A DNA stretch of 64,000 nt from Paraflavisolibacter caeni (GTDB lineage: Bacteria; Bacteroidota; Bacteroidia; Chitinophagales; Chitinophagaceae): positions 161,395 through 225,394 of the forward strand of contig NZ_JAOTIF010000007.1 in the NCBI RefSeq assembly GCF_025628885.1, written 5' to 3'. Below the pieces are notes generated by a model. That model did not search any database. It was given only the letters and a program-made list of their open reading frames with translations, and had not been told where the DNA came from. A program made the position numbers and the translations under genes. Shown here one piece after another: positions 17,463 through 27,032 of the stretch. How positions within the stretch are numbered: position 1 is the first letter of the stretch; each line of letters begins with the position of its first letter.

Positions 17463-20400
17463 ATGAAATTATTTTTTCGTGTTTTAGAGAAGCTAAAACA
17501 TCGAACGTATGTTAAGTTATTCCTACTAATGAAGCTTTCCGTATTCTTAATCCTGTTAACAGGATTTCAGTGCATTGCCGCAAATAGTAACGGGCAGGAA
17601 AAAATCAGTTTAAACCTCCGAAATGTGCCGCTTGACCAGGCGCTTAAAAATGTACGCGAACAATCGGGGTATAATTTCTTTTACAAAAGTGAGCTGGTTG
17701 CTGGTGTAAAAGTAAATGCCCAGGTAAAAGAACAAAGTTTAGAACAGACTATAGATGTCCTGTTAAAGAGCACCGGTCTGGGCTATCAACGTACAGGAGA
17801 CCATTTGATATCGATCTTCCAGTTGGAAACGAATCGGGTAGCATTCTCATGGGTGTTAAATGGTAAAGTACTCACCAAAACAAACCAACCCGTTGTTGGA
17901 GCCTCTATTTTAGTTATGGGTACAAAAAGAGGGGCCTCTACAGGGAATGACGGTGAATTTATGATAGAAGTGGATTCCGAAAGGGACTCAATTCTGGTGA
18001 CTGCGGTGGGGTTCAAATCAAAAACACTGCTTGCCGGATCCAGCCGTAACATCATCATTACACTTGAGGAAGACCTGGAAAAACAAAAAATGAACGAGGT
18101 GGTGGTTACCGCCTTTGGGCAAAAACAAATAAAAGAGGCTGTAACAGGCTCTGTTACTACAATTAAACCTGGAGAATTAAAAATCCCTTCCAGCAATTTA
18201 ACCAACGCACTTGCCGGACAGCTGGCTGGTATTATTGGTTATCAGCCAGGAGGTCAGCCGGGTTATGACAATGCCCAATTTTTCATTCGTGGTGTAACCA
18301 CTTTTGGTTATAATAATAGCCCCCTGATTCTAATTGATAATATTGAATCTTCTACAACAGATTTGGCACGTTTGCAGGTAGATGATATTGAGTCGTTTTC
18401 GCTGCTGAAAGACGCTGGCGCTACTTCATTATATGGATCAAGGGGTGCAAATGGAGTACTCCTGGTTACTACGAAAAAAGGTAAAGAAGGCAGACCTAAT
18501 CTTACTTTTCGTATAGAGAACTCGGTATCTTCTCCTACCAGCCGGATTGAACTGGCGGATCCCATTACTTACATGAAACTTTATAATGAGGCCATTGTAA
18601 CCAGGGATCCTTTCGCTAATCCCAAATACGACCAGAATAAGTTGGTTTTCACGCAACAAACTGTAAATAATGAACCCGGCGCCAATCCTTATATGTACCC
18701 TGCCAATGATTGGTTAAACCAGTTGTTCAAAAAACATACAAACAATCAACGGGCCAACCTGAATATCAGTGGTGGCGGGGGCGTAGCACGCTATTATGTT
18801 TCGGGATCATACAATGTTGATAATGGATTGCTTAAAGTAAGCCCTGTTAATAATTTCAACAATAACGTTAAGCTGCAGAATTACCAGCTTCGTTCCAATA
18901 TTGATATCAGCCTTACAAAAACAACATCTTTGTCGCTGTTGTTAGGGGGCATCTTTGATGAATATAATGGACCTATTACAACAGATCCCAGTGGTGCTAC
19001 CGATATGTACAACCTGGCCATGCATACAGATCCGGTACTGTTTCCTGCTTATTATGCGCCGGATTCTGCAAATATGTACACCAAGCATGTACTTTTTGGT
19101 AACATAATCGACTTGCCTAAAAACCCTTATGCGGAGCTTTTAAAAGGCTATTCCGAATTTACGAGGTCTACAGTAAATGTTCAGCTGAATGGTTCACAAA
19201 AACTGGACTTTATCACTAAGGGGCTGAAATTTTCCGGCCTGTTTTCAACCCAACGCTATTCCTATTACAGTTTATCGCGTCAATACCTGCCGTTCTATTA
19301 TAATATACTTCCCACTAATTATGATCCGAAAACAGGCGGCTATAATTTAACGTGGATTAATTCGGAAGTGGGTAAGGCTACAGAATATCTGAATTTTACA
19401 AGGGGAAATACAGTGGTTTCATCGCAAGTATATTTCCAGGGTATTTTAAACTGGGACAGGACTTTTGGGTTACATACACTGGGTTCTTCTTTGGTCGCGG
19501 CTCGTCAGCAGCAATTGAAAAGTGACCAGGCTGCTGCGGGAGATGCATTGACTAATTCACTTGCTTATCGTAATCTAAATTATTCAGGCAGGGCGAGCTA
19601 TACATATGATAGACGTTATACCATGGAGTTTAGTTTCGGTTACAATGGCTCCGAGCGTTTTTCTGAAAATAATCGATTTGGATTTTTCCCAACAGTGGGT
19701 GGAGCCTGGACTGTATCAAATGAAAAGTTCTGGGAATCCAGCGGCTTTTCTAAGGTCATAAACCGCCTTAAATTCCGTGGCTCTTATGGTTTAGTAGGTA
19801 ATGATAATATAGCCGCTACACGTTTCTTCTACCTGGCTTCAGTGAACCTTAATGGTAACTCAGGATCAAGCTTTGGCGTCAATAACGGTTATGCACGTCC
19901 GGGGGTAACCATTGCAAATTATCCTAACCCGGAAGTTACATGGGAGACCTCTACGCAAACCAATCTTGCTACAGAATTTACTTTATTGAATGATTTGAAA
20001 GTAGTTGCCGAATTATATACACAAAAGCGTGAGAAAATTTATCAGAACCGGTTGAATATAGCCAACATGGGGCTGGAAGCTGGTGTAGGAGCAAATATTG
20101 GAGAGGCTTTTTCTAAAGGACTTGATCTGCAAATGGATTATAGTAAGAACATAACTCCTGAAATCATGATTGCGGGTCGTGGAAACCTTACGGTTACCCA
20201 AAGCAAATATGGTTTTTATGAAGAACCTGAATATCCTGGACAGCCCTGGAGAAAAATAACGGGAAGTTACATTAACCAAAGGATGGGCTATATCGCAGAG
20301 CGTCTTTTTGTGGATGATGAGGAGGTGAAAAATTCTCCTTACCAGTTTCCAAACACAATGGGAGGCGATATTAAGTATCGTGACATTAATAATGATGGAG

Positions 20401-20945
20401 TTATTAATACCATTGACATGGTACCTATTGGTAATCCCACCACTCCTCAAATTACGTATGGGTTTGGCCTTAGTTCCAGGATTAAACAATTTGATATTGC
20501 CTGTTTTTTCCAGGGTAATGCTAAAACCAGTTTGTTTATAGATCCGAATGCCGTAAGTCCGTTTATTGCTGCAACTGCTAATCAGCCCACACAATTACTT
20601 AAAGAGTTTGCAGATAACCATTGGTCAGAAGATAATAGAAATATTTATGCACTGTACCCGAGGATGGGTATTACTCCAACTGCTATTTTGAATAATACGG
20701 TATCAAGCACCTGGTGGATGCGTGAGGGCTCTTTTATGCGCCTGAAAAGTGTGGAGCTGGGGTATTCGTTAAAACAAGGTACTTTAAGCAGATTACGGAT
20801 TAACAATTGTCGCTTTTACTTAAGCGGGTTAAATCTTTTGTTGTTCAGCAAATTTAAGTCATGGGATGTTGAACAGGGTGGTAATGCTTTTGCCTATCCG
20901 ATTCAAAAAGTATTTAATGGAGGCATTCAAATCAGTATTAAATAA
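17463..20945 (+). CDS. SusC-type transporter with N-terminal signalling (STN) domain (pair 2)
   Basis: The ATG at 17463 gives 1160 residues; an upstream TTG at 17424 is unlikely. After a long signal sequence (to about residue 44) there is an STN domain (48-120, SLNLRNVPLDQALKNVREQSGYNFFYKSEL), a carboxypeptidase-regulatory-like domain (about 127-212), the VVVTAFGQKQIKEAVTGSV block, a plug and a beta-barrel ending GGIQISIK. The STN domain marks it as a transducer working through the FecR and sigma proteins encoded directly upstream. Ligand is likely a pectin-derived oligosaccharide, by context only. The SusD partner starts 13 bases later. Confidence 0.93.
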   Translation: MKLFFRVLEKLKHRTYVKLFLLMKLSVFLILLTGFQCIAANSNGQEKISLNLRNVPLDQALKNVREQSGYNFFYKSELVAGVKVNAQVKEQSLEQTIDVLLKSTGLGYQRTGDHLISIFQLETNRVAFSWVLNGKVLTKTNQPVVGASILVMGTKRGASTGNDGEFMIEVDSERDSILVTAVGFKSKTLLAGSSRNIIITLEEDLEKQKMNEVVVTAFGQKQIKEAVTGSVTTIKPGELKIPSSNLTNALAGQLAGIIGYQPGGQPGYDNAQFFIRGVTTFGYNNSPLILIDNIESSTTDLARLQVDDIESFSLLKDAGATSLYGSRGANGVLLVTTKKGKEGRPNLTFRIENSVSSPTSRIELADPITYMKLYNEAIVTRDPFANPKYDQNKLVFTQQTVNNEPGANPYMYPANDWLNQLFKKHTNNQRANLNISGGGGVARYYVSGSYNVDNGLLKVSPVNNFNNNVKLQNYQLRSNIDISLTKTTSLSLLLGGIFDEYNGPITTDPSGATDMYNLAMHTDPVLFPAYYAPDSANMYTKHVLFGNIIDLPKNPYAELLKGYSEFTRSTVNVQLNGSQKLDFITKGLKFSGLFSTQRYSYYSLSRQYLPFYYNILPTNYDPKTGGYNLTWINSEVGKATEYLNFTRGNTVVSSQVYFQGILNWDRTFGLHTLGSSLVAARQQQLKSDQAAAGDALTNSLAYRNLNYSGRASYTYDRRYTMEFSFGYNGSERFSENNRFGFFPTVGGAWTVSNEKFWESSGFSKVINRLKFRGSYGLVGNDNIAATRFFYLASVNLNGNSGSSFGVNNGYARPGVTIANYPNPEVTWETSTQTNLATEFTLLNDLKVVAELYTQKREKIYQNRLNIANMGLEAGVGANIGEAFSKGLDLQMDYSKNITPEIMIAGRGNLTVTQSKYGFYEEPEYPGQPWRKITGSYINQRMGYIAERLFVDDEEVKNSPYQFPNTMGGDIKYRDINNDGVINTIDMVPIGNPTTPQITYGFGLSSRIKQFDIACFFQGNAKTSLFIDPNAVSPFIAATANQPTQLLKEFADNHWSEDNRNIYALYPRMGITPTAILNNTVSSTWWMREGSFMRLKSVELGYSLKQGTLSRLRINNCRFYLSGLNLLLFSKFKSWDVEQGGNAFAYPIQKVFNGGIQISIK

Positions 20946-20958
20946 TTAAAGGAAAAAA

Positions 20959-22866
20959 ATGAAAAAATATATTATAGCATTGATTTGCATTGCTTCTTTT
21001 TTGGGTTCTTGTAAAAAGTACCTTGATATTATTCCGGATAATGTGGCTACATTGGAATATGCATTTCGCAATCGCAATGAAACAGAGAATTATCTTTTTT
21101 CCTGTTATAATCAAATGCAATCCATTCAAAGATTAGAGAATAATCCAGGTTGGACAGCATCGGGCGAATTAACAACGGTAGATAATTTTCCAGGGCAAGG
21201 TCTCGCTGGATCGTATAGTTCTGCGGGTTTCTTTGTGATCAGAGGATTTTTATCTCCTTATGGAACCGCTGCTTCTACAAATATTTACAACGATTTTAGC
21301 CAGGTTTATGTGGCTATCAGGCGCTGTAATACCCTTTTGGAGAATTTAAATATGCCGAAAGATCTGAGTTTGGGCGAGCGTGTGCAGTGGACTGCGGAGG
21401 CAAAGGCGCTGAAAGCGTTTTATTACTTCTACCTGGTACGCAAATACGGCCCTGTTCCTTTGGTAAAAGAAAATCTGCCCGTTAGTGCGGAAACCGAGGA
21501 AGTTAAACTGCCCCGGGCGCCCAGTGATAGCATATTTTCATATATCAATACATTAATAAATGAAGCGGCTCCCGATTTACCTGATCAGACTTACGATCTA
21601 TCCAAGGAATTGGGCAGGTTTAATAAAATAATGGTGTCGGCATTAAAAGCAAAGGCTGCAGTATTGCAGGCAAGTCCTCTTTTTAATGGTGACCCCGATT
21701 TTAAAAAACTGGCTAATAGAGACGGAACTCCGCTTTTACCTGCTCAATTTGATCCCAAAAAATGGACAGCTGCAGCCGCTGCATGTAAAGAAGCGATCGA
21801 TCTGTGTAACAGCTATAATATTTCACTGTATCGTTATTCGCATCCTGCAAACCTGGGTTACCTGCCCGACTCGTTGAAATTATTATTATCTATTCAAGGA
21901 CCGATTAATTTTGAACGATCCTCGGCATTTATGATTCCGGAGATTATATGGCCAAGCAATGCACCGGCCCTGCAGCAACGTTATTTGGCGCCACTTGTAT
22001 CAACTGCAGCCCTTAATGCACGAACCGTCTCTCCCATGGGGGCACTGGCAGTTCCTATTGCACAGGCGGAGTTATATTATACTAATAACGGCGTCCCTAT
22101 TAATGAGGATATTAATTATAATTATGCCGGCAGGTATGCCTATTCCAATGGCACACCGGAGCAAAAGTTCTATGTTCAGTCAGGATATCCGATGGCTAAT
22201 TTGCATCAGTTCCGTGAGCCCAGGTTTTATGCAGACCTTGCTTTTGACGGAGGTGTATGGTATGGAATGGGAACCACTACAATTAACAATCTACTTTATC
22301 TCTCTACCATAGGAACTTCGTTGTCGAACTGGACGGGCTACTGGGCAAAAAAACTCGTTAACTACCAATCAAAGCTGGCTCCTTCCAGTACTGCTGATCA
22401 GGTTAATTTCTATATTCCTGGAATGCGGTTGGCAGATTTATATCTCTTGTACGCGGAAGCTCAAAACGAAGCATCGGGTCCCGGTACAGAGGCTTATCGA
22501 TATATTGATTCAGTTAGGGCACGCGCAGGTTTGAAAGGAGTGGTTGAGTCCTGGGCAAAATATTCTTCAAAACCCGATAAACCGCTTACTAAAGAGGGAT
22601 TGCGATCTATCATACATCAGGAGCGTCGCATAGAATTATGTTTTGAAGGAGAAGTGGGCTGGGATCTGAAGCGCTGGAAGGAATACCTCCAGGTATTGTC
22701 AGAGCCCTTACAAGGATGGAATGCTTCTGGGATGGCTTTGCGTTCAGACTATTACAAACGTATGAATTTATTTACACCGGTTTTAGGGTTGAAGAATTAC
22801 TTCTGGCCATTCCATGAATCAGTAATCCTCAATAATTCAAATATTGTTCAAAACTTATATTGGTAA
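20959..22866 (+). CDS. SusD/RagB-type lipoprotein (pair 2)
   Basis: This 635-residue lipoprotein has lipobox LGSC (Cys18) and the usual KKYLDIIPDNVATLEYAF start. The TPR-containing core includes EAKALKAFYYFYLVRKYGPVPLV and the C-terminal block IHQERRIELCFEGEVGWDLKRWKEY. It is the extracellular lid and binding partner of the SusC encoded 13 bases upstream. The next gene follows after 10 bases, so the operon continues. Confidence 0.92.
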   Translation: MKKYIIALICIASFLGSCKKYLDIIPDNVATLEYAFRNRNETENYLFSCYNQMQSIQRLENNPGWTASGELTTVDNFPGQGLAGSYSSAGFFVIRGFLSPYGTAASTNIYNDFSQVYVAIRRCNTLLENLNMPKDLSLGERVQWTAEAKALKAFYYFYLVRKYGPVPLVKENLPVSAETEEVKLPRAPSDSIFSYINTLINEAAPDLPDQTYDLSKELGRFNKIMVSALKAKAAVLQASPLFNGDPDFKKLANRDGTPLLPAQFDPKKWTAAAAACKEAIDLCNSYNISLYRYSHPANLGYLPDSLKLLLSIQGPINFERSSAFMIPEIIWPSNAPALQQRYLAPLVSTAALNARTVSPMGALAVPIAQAELYYTNNGVPINEDINYNYAGRYAYSNGTPEQKFYVQSGYPMANLHQFREPRFYADLAFDGGVWYGMGTTTINNLLYLSTIGTSLSNWTGYWAKKLVNYQSKLAPSSTADQVNFYIPGMRLADLYLLYAEAQNEASGPGTEAYRYIDSVRARAGLKGVVESWAKYSSKPDKPLTKEGLRSIIHQERRIELCFEGEVGWDLKRWKEYLQVLSEPLQGWNASGMALRSDYYKRMNLFTPVLGLKNYFWPFHESVILNNSNIVQNLYW

Positions 22867-22876
22867 AATATAAAAC

Positions 22877-24097
22877 ATGAAAAAATTATTAGTTATTTCA
22901 TATTCCCTGCTATTTGCAGCGTTGTTTACAGCCTGTACAAAGGGTAGTAATTATAATGAGGTGGTATCAAAAGATAAAACTGTGCCCCCAGCAGTTTCTA
23001 ATGTCCGGGTTGAGAACCTGGCTGGCGCTGCTCAATTAACTTATGATTTACCTAAATCGGATAACATTCTTTACGTAAAGGCTGATTATTTTATACGTGA
23101 CGGCGTAAAAAGGCAAACAACTGCCAGTTATTATGGAAATAAAATGCTATTGGATGGGTTCGCCGACGCGAAAGAATATGAAGTTACCCTTACGGTTGTT
23201 AGCAGGGCTTCTGTTAGTTCCCAGCCCGTTACCATAAAAGTAAACCCGGGAACCCCTCCTTATAAACTGGCCTATCAGAAATTGTTGGCCAACCAAGACT
23301 TTGGAGGTGTGTATGCCACAATGACAAACGGAACCGGTTCAAATGTTGGATTGACCATTTTAAAATACGATTCCTTATATAACGTCATGAAGCCGGTGAT
23401 GCAAAAGTTTAGTAAAGATTCTGTCATGACGCTAACGGTAAGGGGATATAATCCGGTTAACTACTATTGGGGCTTCGTTGTCAGTGATCAATTCGGTAAC
23501 CACACGGATACTTTATTTAAGTGGATTACGCCAATCCTGGAGACCCAGATGGATAAAAGCTTGTTTAAAACTTTTCCGTTACCAACCGATCCTGCGGAAA
23601 ACTGGCCGATGAGATATCTGTGGGATGGGAATTTAACTGGAGATAATCCTGGTTCATGGAGGGCCCTTGGAGGATCATTGTCTCCCGTTGTTTGTACGTT
23701 TGATATGGGCGTGTCTGCCAGGCTGAGCCGATTCAGACTATGGGGAAGAGGGGGCGCGTTTGCCTTTACAAATGAAAATGTAAAGGAATTTGCTATGTGG
23801 GGATCTAATCAACCTATACCGAAGGATGCGCTTCTTCCGGTAGGGGCAACCAAAGGTCTTGTGGTGGGCGATTGGATTTGTTTGGGTCGATTTCAGCATC
23901 CTCCTAAGCCATCCGGTCTTCCTGTAGGGCAAAATAGTGCAGAGGATAATGCATTATATGCTGCAGGTTTTGAATTCGAATTTGACAAAGATATCCCTCC
24001 TGTCAGGTATATGCGTTTAGCTGCGGAAACAATAATGCAAGGAGGAGGCAACGTTATCGTTAGAGAACTCACTTTTCATGGACAAGTAATTAAATAA
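22877..24097 (+). CDS. Surface lipoprotein with DUF4959/DUF5126/DUF5000-type domains
   Basis: A 406-residue lipoprotein (Cys20 in LFTAC). Three parts can be seen: an Ig/Fn-like N-terminal domain (VPPAVSNVRVENLAGAAQLTYDLP, about 37-122), a middle domain (about 130-225) and a C-terminal discoidin-like (F5/8 type C) domain (about 230-406, MRYLWDGNLTGDNPGSWRAL...PVRYMRLAAE). This is the standard accessory protein encoded after SusCD in many pectin and glycosaminoglycan PULs and is presumed to bind glycan at the cell surface. It starts 10 bases after susD and ends one base before the next start. Confidence 0.85.
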   Translation: MKKLLVISYSLLFAALFTACTKGSNYNEVVSKDKTVPPAVSNVRVENLAGAAQLTYDLPKSDNILYVKADYFIRDGVKRQTTASYYGNKMLLDGFADAKEYEVTLTVVSRASVSSQPVTIKVNPGTPPYKLAYQKLLANQDFGGVYATMTNGTGSNVGLTILKYDSLYNVMKPVMQKFSKDSVMTLTVRGYNPVNYYWGFVVSDQFGNHTDTLFKWITPILETQMDKSLFKTFPLPTDPAENWPMRYLWDGNLTGDNPGSWRALGGSLSPVVCTFDMGVSARLSRFRLWGRGGAFAFTNENVKEFAMWGSNQPIPKDALLPVGATKGLVVGDWICLGRFQHPPKPSGLPVGQNSAEDNALYAAGFEFEFDKDIPPVRYMRLAAETIMQGGGNVIVRELTFHGQVIK

Positions 24098-24098
24098 T

Positions 24099-24827
24099 AT
24101 GAAAGTATTTAAAATAAATAGAACAGTTATCATTGGGGCATTTCTTGCGGTTATTGCCTGTAATAAACCAACAGAATATCGTTCCTACCTGGCTGGTAAA
24201 GAAATTCAATATCCTGGAGTTGTCAGCAATTTAAGGGCACTTCCCCAGGTCAACCAGGTTACATTACGGTTTAATCCCAGCTCCGACCAGAGTATTACAA
24301 AGTATAAGGTTTATTGGAGAAACGGAACTGATTCAATGAGTTTTACACCTTCGACCTTGAATCCGGCAGAAACGGAAAATTTGGTAATTCCCAACCTGCC
24401 GGAATCTGAAGTGGTAAATATATCCTTATACTCAATTAATGCTTTGGGGGTCTCAGTTCCAAAGGTTTTAAATGGTGTGCGTAGCATTGGGCCTGTATAT
24501 CTTAATAATTTGAAAAACAGGTTCTTGACTAACGCTACCTCTGCGACTTTTAATCCTAAAAAAAGTCCGATGGATTCAGTTTATCTGAATTTCAGAGCGG
24601 ATCCAGACAGTTTTAATGTTGCTACAAAAATCTATTGGGTAGATAAACAAGGGCAGCAAAAAGAATCAGAAATTAATGCTACTTCAACAAAAATTAGACT
24701 TCCGGATTTTAAAATTAACACCATGGTTTATTTCGAGTCATATTATAAACCAAATAGGTTTACTGATGAGTCGTATACGCCTAAAAGTGGGCGGGATTCG
24801 TTCCTGGTGTCGCAAAGTCTTTTTTAA
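24099..24827 (+). CDS. Surface lipoprotein, DUF4998-like
   Basis: A 242-residue lipoprotein (Cys21 in AVIAC). The N-terminal half is an Fn3-like module (YPGVVSNLRALPQVNQVTLRFNPSSDQSITKYKVYW) and the C-terminal half another beta-rich domain. DUF4998 proteins usually follow the DUF4959/DUF5000 protein in such operons, as here, and probably help bind glycan. A strong terminator 55 bases downstream closes the operon that began at the SusC gene. Confidence 0.8.
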   Translation: MKVFKINRTVIIGAFLAVIACNKPTEYRSYLAGKEIQYPGVVSNLRALPQVNQVTLRFNPSSDQSITKYKVYWRNGTDSMSFTPSTLNPAETENLVIPNLPESEVVNISLYSINALGVSVPKVLNGVRSIGPVYLNNLKNRFLTNATSATFNPKKSPMDSVYLNFRADPDSFNVATKIYWVDKQGQQKESEINATSTKIRLPDFKINTMVYFESYYKPNRFTDESYTPKSGRDSFLVSQSLF

Positions 24828-24882
24828 ATGCTATCAGAGTGCTGGACGGAGCGTGTTAAAGCATTCTAAGTTGAACTAAAAT

Positions 24883-24936
24883 AACACAGTGCTTTATGTT
24901 GACCGTTTATGGATTGCATAAAGCACTGTGTTTTTT
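24883..24936 (+). terminator. Strong intrinsic terminator after SusC/SusD pair 2 operon
   Basis: A perfect 16-base stem (24883-24898 with 24917-24932; arm AACACAGTGCTTTATG) carries an 18-base loop and a T-run at 24931-24936. Confidence 0.92.
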
Positions 24937-24973
24937 ATTTCTATATAGAAGCTAATTGCCTGCAACCTGGCAA

Positions 24974-25036
24974 TTCGTGTAAAAAGGCTACTTGTTCATG
25001 TAAAAAGGCTACTTGTTCGTGTAATAGAGGTACTTG
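24974..25036. repeat. Three tandem 21-base direct repeats upstream of the 25211 gene
   Basis: Three consecutive 21-base units (24974-24994, 24995-25015, 25016-25036) each contain TACTTGTT, at 24989, 25010 and 25031. Units 1 and 2 differ at one base; unit 3 has four more changes. They end about 45 bases upstream of the promoter-like element at 25082. The period of two helical turns and the position fit binding of an activator in head-to-tail array. A related pair with the same period is at 28271-28307. Confidence 0.65.
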
Positions 25037-25081
25037 TTTGTCTATTAATAATAAAGTTTAGTGTAATGATAGGCATTCTCC

Positions 25082-25117
25082 TTTTTTAATGTGAATGCGC
25101 TTGCCTTATTTTGTCTA
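25082..25117 (+). promoter_or_regulatory. Promoter/leader element, copy 2 of 2
   Basis: This block is 33/36 identical to 15263-15298 and ends with the -7-like TTATTTTG and TCTA. The second conserved block of the leader is at 25138-25157, separated here by 20 rather than 4 bases. The ATG that starts the small frame in copy 1 is followed here by an immediate stop, so translation starts later at 25211. Confidence 0.55.
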
Positions 25118-25210
25118 TTAACCTACTACCCATTAAACGACTACCCAAACGATGATGTGATTCCTCATGGTTTTATTATTACAATAAATTTTTTACAATT
25201 TACTACAGAT

Positions 25211-26950
25211 ATGATGTTTCGGTTTAAACTATTATTTTGGATGCTCTTAATGGTTGGCCCCAGTTGGGCACAGCAAACCAAGCTTTCAAAACAGGAAAGG
25301 AATTGGTTGTTAAGTTCAATAAATGAGCTTGACGGGAAATATGATCCCAAAGAAAAAATGCTGACCCAAAAGCTCAAAGGGTGGAATTACCATACCGATG
25401 CTATAAGCGGTACTTTTCATGATACCAGGGCTTCGCTTTTCTATGCCAAAAAGCTGATGGACTATGGTGGAAAGAATAATGTCAATAAGGCAATTGATAT
25501 TATTGAAAGTACCATAGCCCTTCAGGATACTGTTAGCCGCTCAGGTACTCGTGGCGTATGGCCATACTTCAAGGAAGAACCGCTGGCTACCAAGAAATCA
25601 CCGGTTGACTACAACTGGGCAGATTTCAATGCGGTAACCCTAATCGATATATGGATGGAACATAAGGATGAACTTCCCGATAGTTTGAAACCAAAGATGC
25701 AAAAGGCGATCCTCTTGGCTGCGCAGGCCATTCAAAGGCGAAATGTTGGTCCTTCCTATACCAATATAGCTATCATGGGGACCTATGTTACTTATGTAAC
25801 AGCCCAGCTTTTTGATCAAAAGGAAATGTTTCAATACGCACAAAACCGCTTAAAAACCTTTTATGATTATACTGTAATAAGAGGTGGCTTTGAAGAGTAC
25901 AATAGTCCAACCTATACCATAGTGGCTATAGACGAATTAAACAGAATGCAGCGTCATATCAAAGAGCCTGCTGCGGTAGCAATGGTCGATTCTTTGTATG
26001 CGTTGTCCTGGAAAATGATTGCACGTCATTATCACAAACCTACAGGACAATGGGTGGGGCCACATAGCAGGGCTTATAGTCCTGTTGTGGATGCTCTCTT
26101 TTCAGGAATTCTTTATGAGGCATCCGGTGGAAAGGTAGGTGCTCCGTCGTTTATTGGGGATGTTAAAATGACACATAAAATACCTCCTTATTTACTTCAT
26201 TATTTTTTAAATCCCCAATATCCACGTACAGAATCTGATGTATTCGTTGTCAGCAATCCTAAAGTTACAGGGACTGCATACATGACATCAAAATATGCTA
26301 TAGCAACAGCTAATAGAGCCAGTATGTGGAATCAGCGTCATCCACTGTTACTATATTGGGGCACTGATAAAAAGCCTCAATACTGCCAGGTGAGGCTTCT
26401 ACATGATTCTTTTGACTTTAGCTCGGCAAGTTTTTATAGTGTACAGGATAAAAACAAGGTGCTTGCCGGTATCAACTTTATTACAAATGGTGGCGATAAA
26501 CACCTTAGCATTGATCGCATTAAAAACGGTCAATTTAAGGCAAGCGATTTAAGACTCCGTTTTGAGTTTAATGCTGCTACTCCAATTACCAAACTTCAAC
26601 TGCCAAAATCGATTCTTGAACCCTTTACTTTTGTGGCTGGTGGCTTGCCCTTTTACATTCATCCCTATAAAATGGAGTTTGGAGATTTGAAAGGTAAATG
26701 GGAAACAGGCAAGGATAGTACAAAGACCTGGATCGACTTTGTAATTTATTCCGGAGACTCAAGGGACTTTAACCTGTCTGAAATGAACAGCGCAGTTCTC
26801 GGATTTGCGATGGCTATTGACGATATGCTTAAGAATACCGATAAGAACGTAGCCGTATCTAAAGGCGAAGGCGATATGCTGGATGTTCAGTGGGGTAAAT
26901 TGCAGTTGCAATTTGCAACTAAACCAACTACAGAACCTAGAAACTTGTAA
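25211..26950 (+). CDS. Exported protein of unknown family, probable alpha-toroid plus beta-sandwich; candidate polysaccharide-active enzyme
   Basis: From the ATG at 25211 the protein has 579 residues and a signal peptide (MMFRFKLLFWMLLMVGPSWAQ). Residues about 25-330 are helical with repeated aromatic motifs (TRGVWPYF, DYNWADFNAVTLIDIWM, FEEYNSPTYTIVAIDELNRMQ, WVGPHSRAYSP), as in alpha/alpha-toroid lyases and hydrolases. The C-terminal third is beta-rich (QVRLLHDSFDFSSASFYSVQDKNKVLAGINF). I cannot assign a named family. The GH105 gene 82 bases downstream acts on unsaturated ends made by pectin lyases, so a lyase role is a reasonable guess and no more. The promoter carries the three 21-base repeats. 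Confidence 0.6.
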   Translation: MMFRFKLLFWMLLMVGPSWAQQTKLSKQERNWLLSSINELDGKYDPKEKMLTQKLKGWNYHTDAISGTFHDTRASLFYAKKLMDYGGKNNVNKAIDIIESTIALQDTVSRSGTRGVWPYFKEEPLATKKSPVDYNWADFNAVTLIDIWMEHKDELPDSLKPKMQKAILLAAQAIQRRNVGPSYTNIAIMGTYVTYVTAQLFDQKEMFQYAQNRLKTFYDYTVIRGGFEEYNSPTYTIVAIDELNRMQRHIKEPAAVAMVDSLYALSWKMIARHYHKPTGQWVGPHSRAYSPVVDALFSGILYEASGGKVGAPSFIGDVKMTHKIPPYLLHYFLNPQYPRTESDVFVVSNPKVTGTAYMTSKYAIATANRASMWNQRHPLLLYWGTDKKPQYCQVRLLHDSFDFSSASFYSVQDKNKVLAGINFITNGGDKHLSIDRIKNGQFKASDLRLRFEFNAATPITKLQLPKSILEPFTFVAGGLPFYIHPYKMEFGDLKGKWETGKDSTKTWIDFVIYSGDSRDFNLSEMNSAVLGFAMAIDDMLKNTDKNVAVSKGEGDMLDVQWGKLQLQFATKPTTEPRNL

Positions 26951-27032
26951 ATCAGTAATTGAATATCACTAAGCGGTAACTGTTGTTGTTACAACTGTTA
27001 TCACCATATTTTATAAAACATAATTTGAAATA

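Noticed and set aside
20013..20594. 193-codon open frame on the - strand
   Set aside because: It lies wholly inside the strongly supported SusC gene at 17463-20945 and its translation shows no domain or signal peptide; a shadow frame.
24974..25036. Short tandem repeats that could be taken for a CRISPR array
   Set aside because: The 21-base units are contiguous without spacers, only three in number, and no cas genes are nearby. A regulator-site array fits better.
26977..26999. AACTGTT copies before the GH105 gene as members of the 21-base repeat family
   Set aside because: The spacing is 15 bases and the core WACTTNTTNNTGWA is not met.
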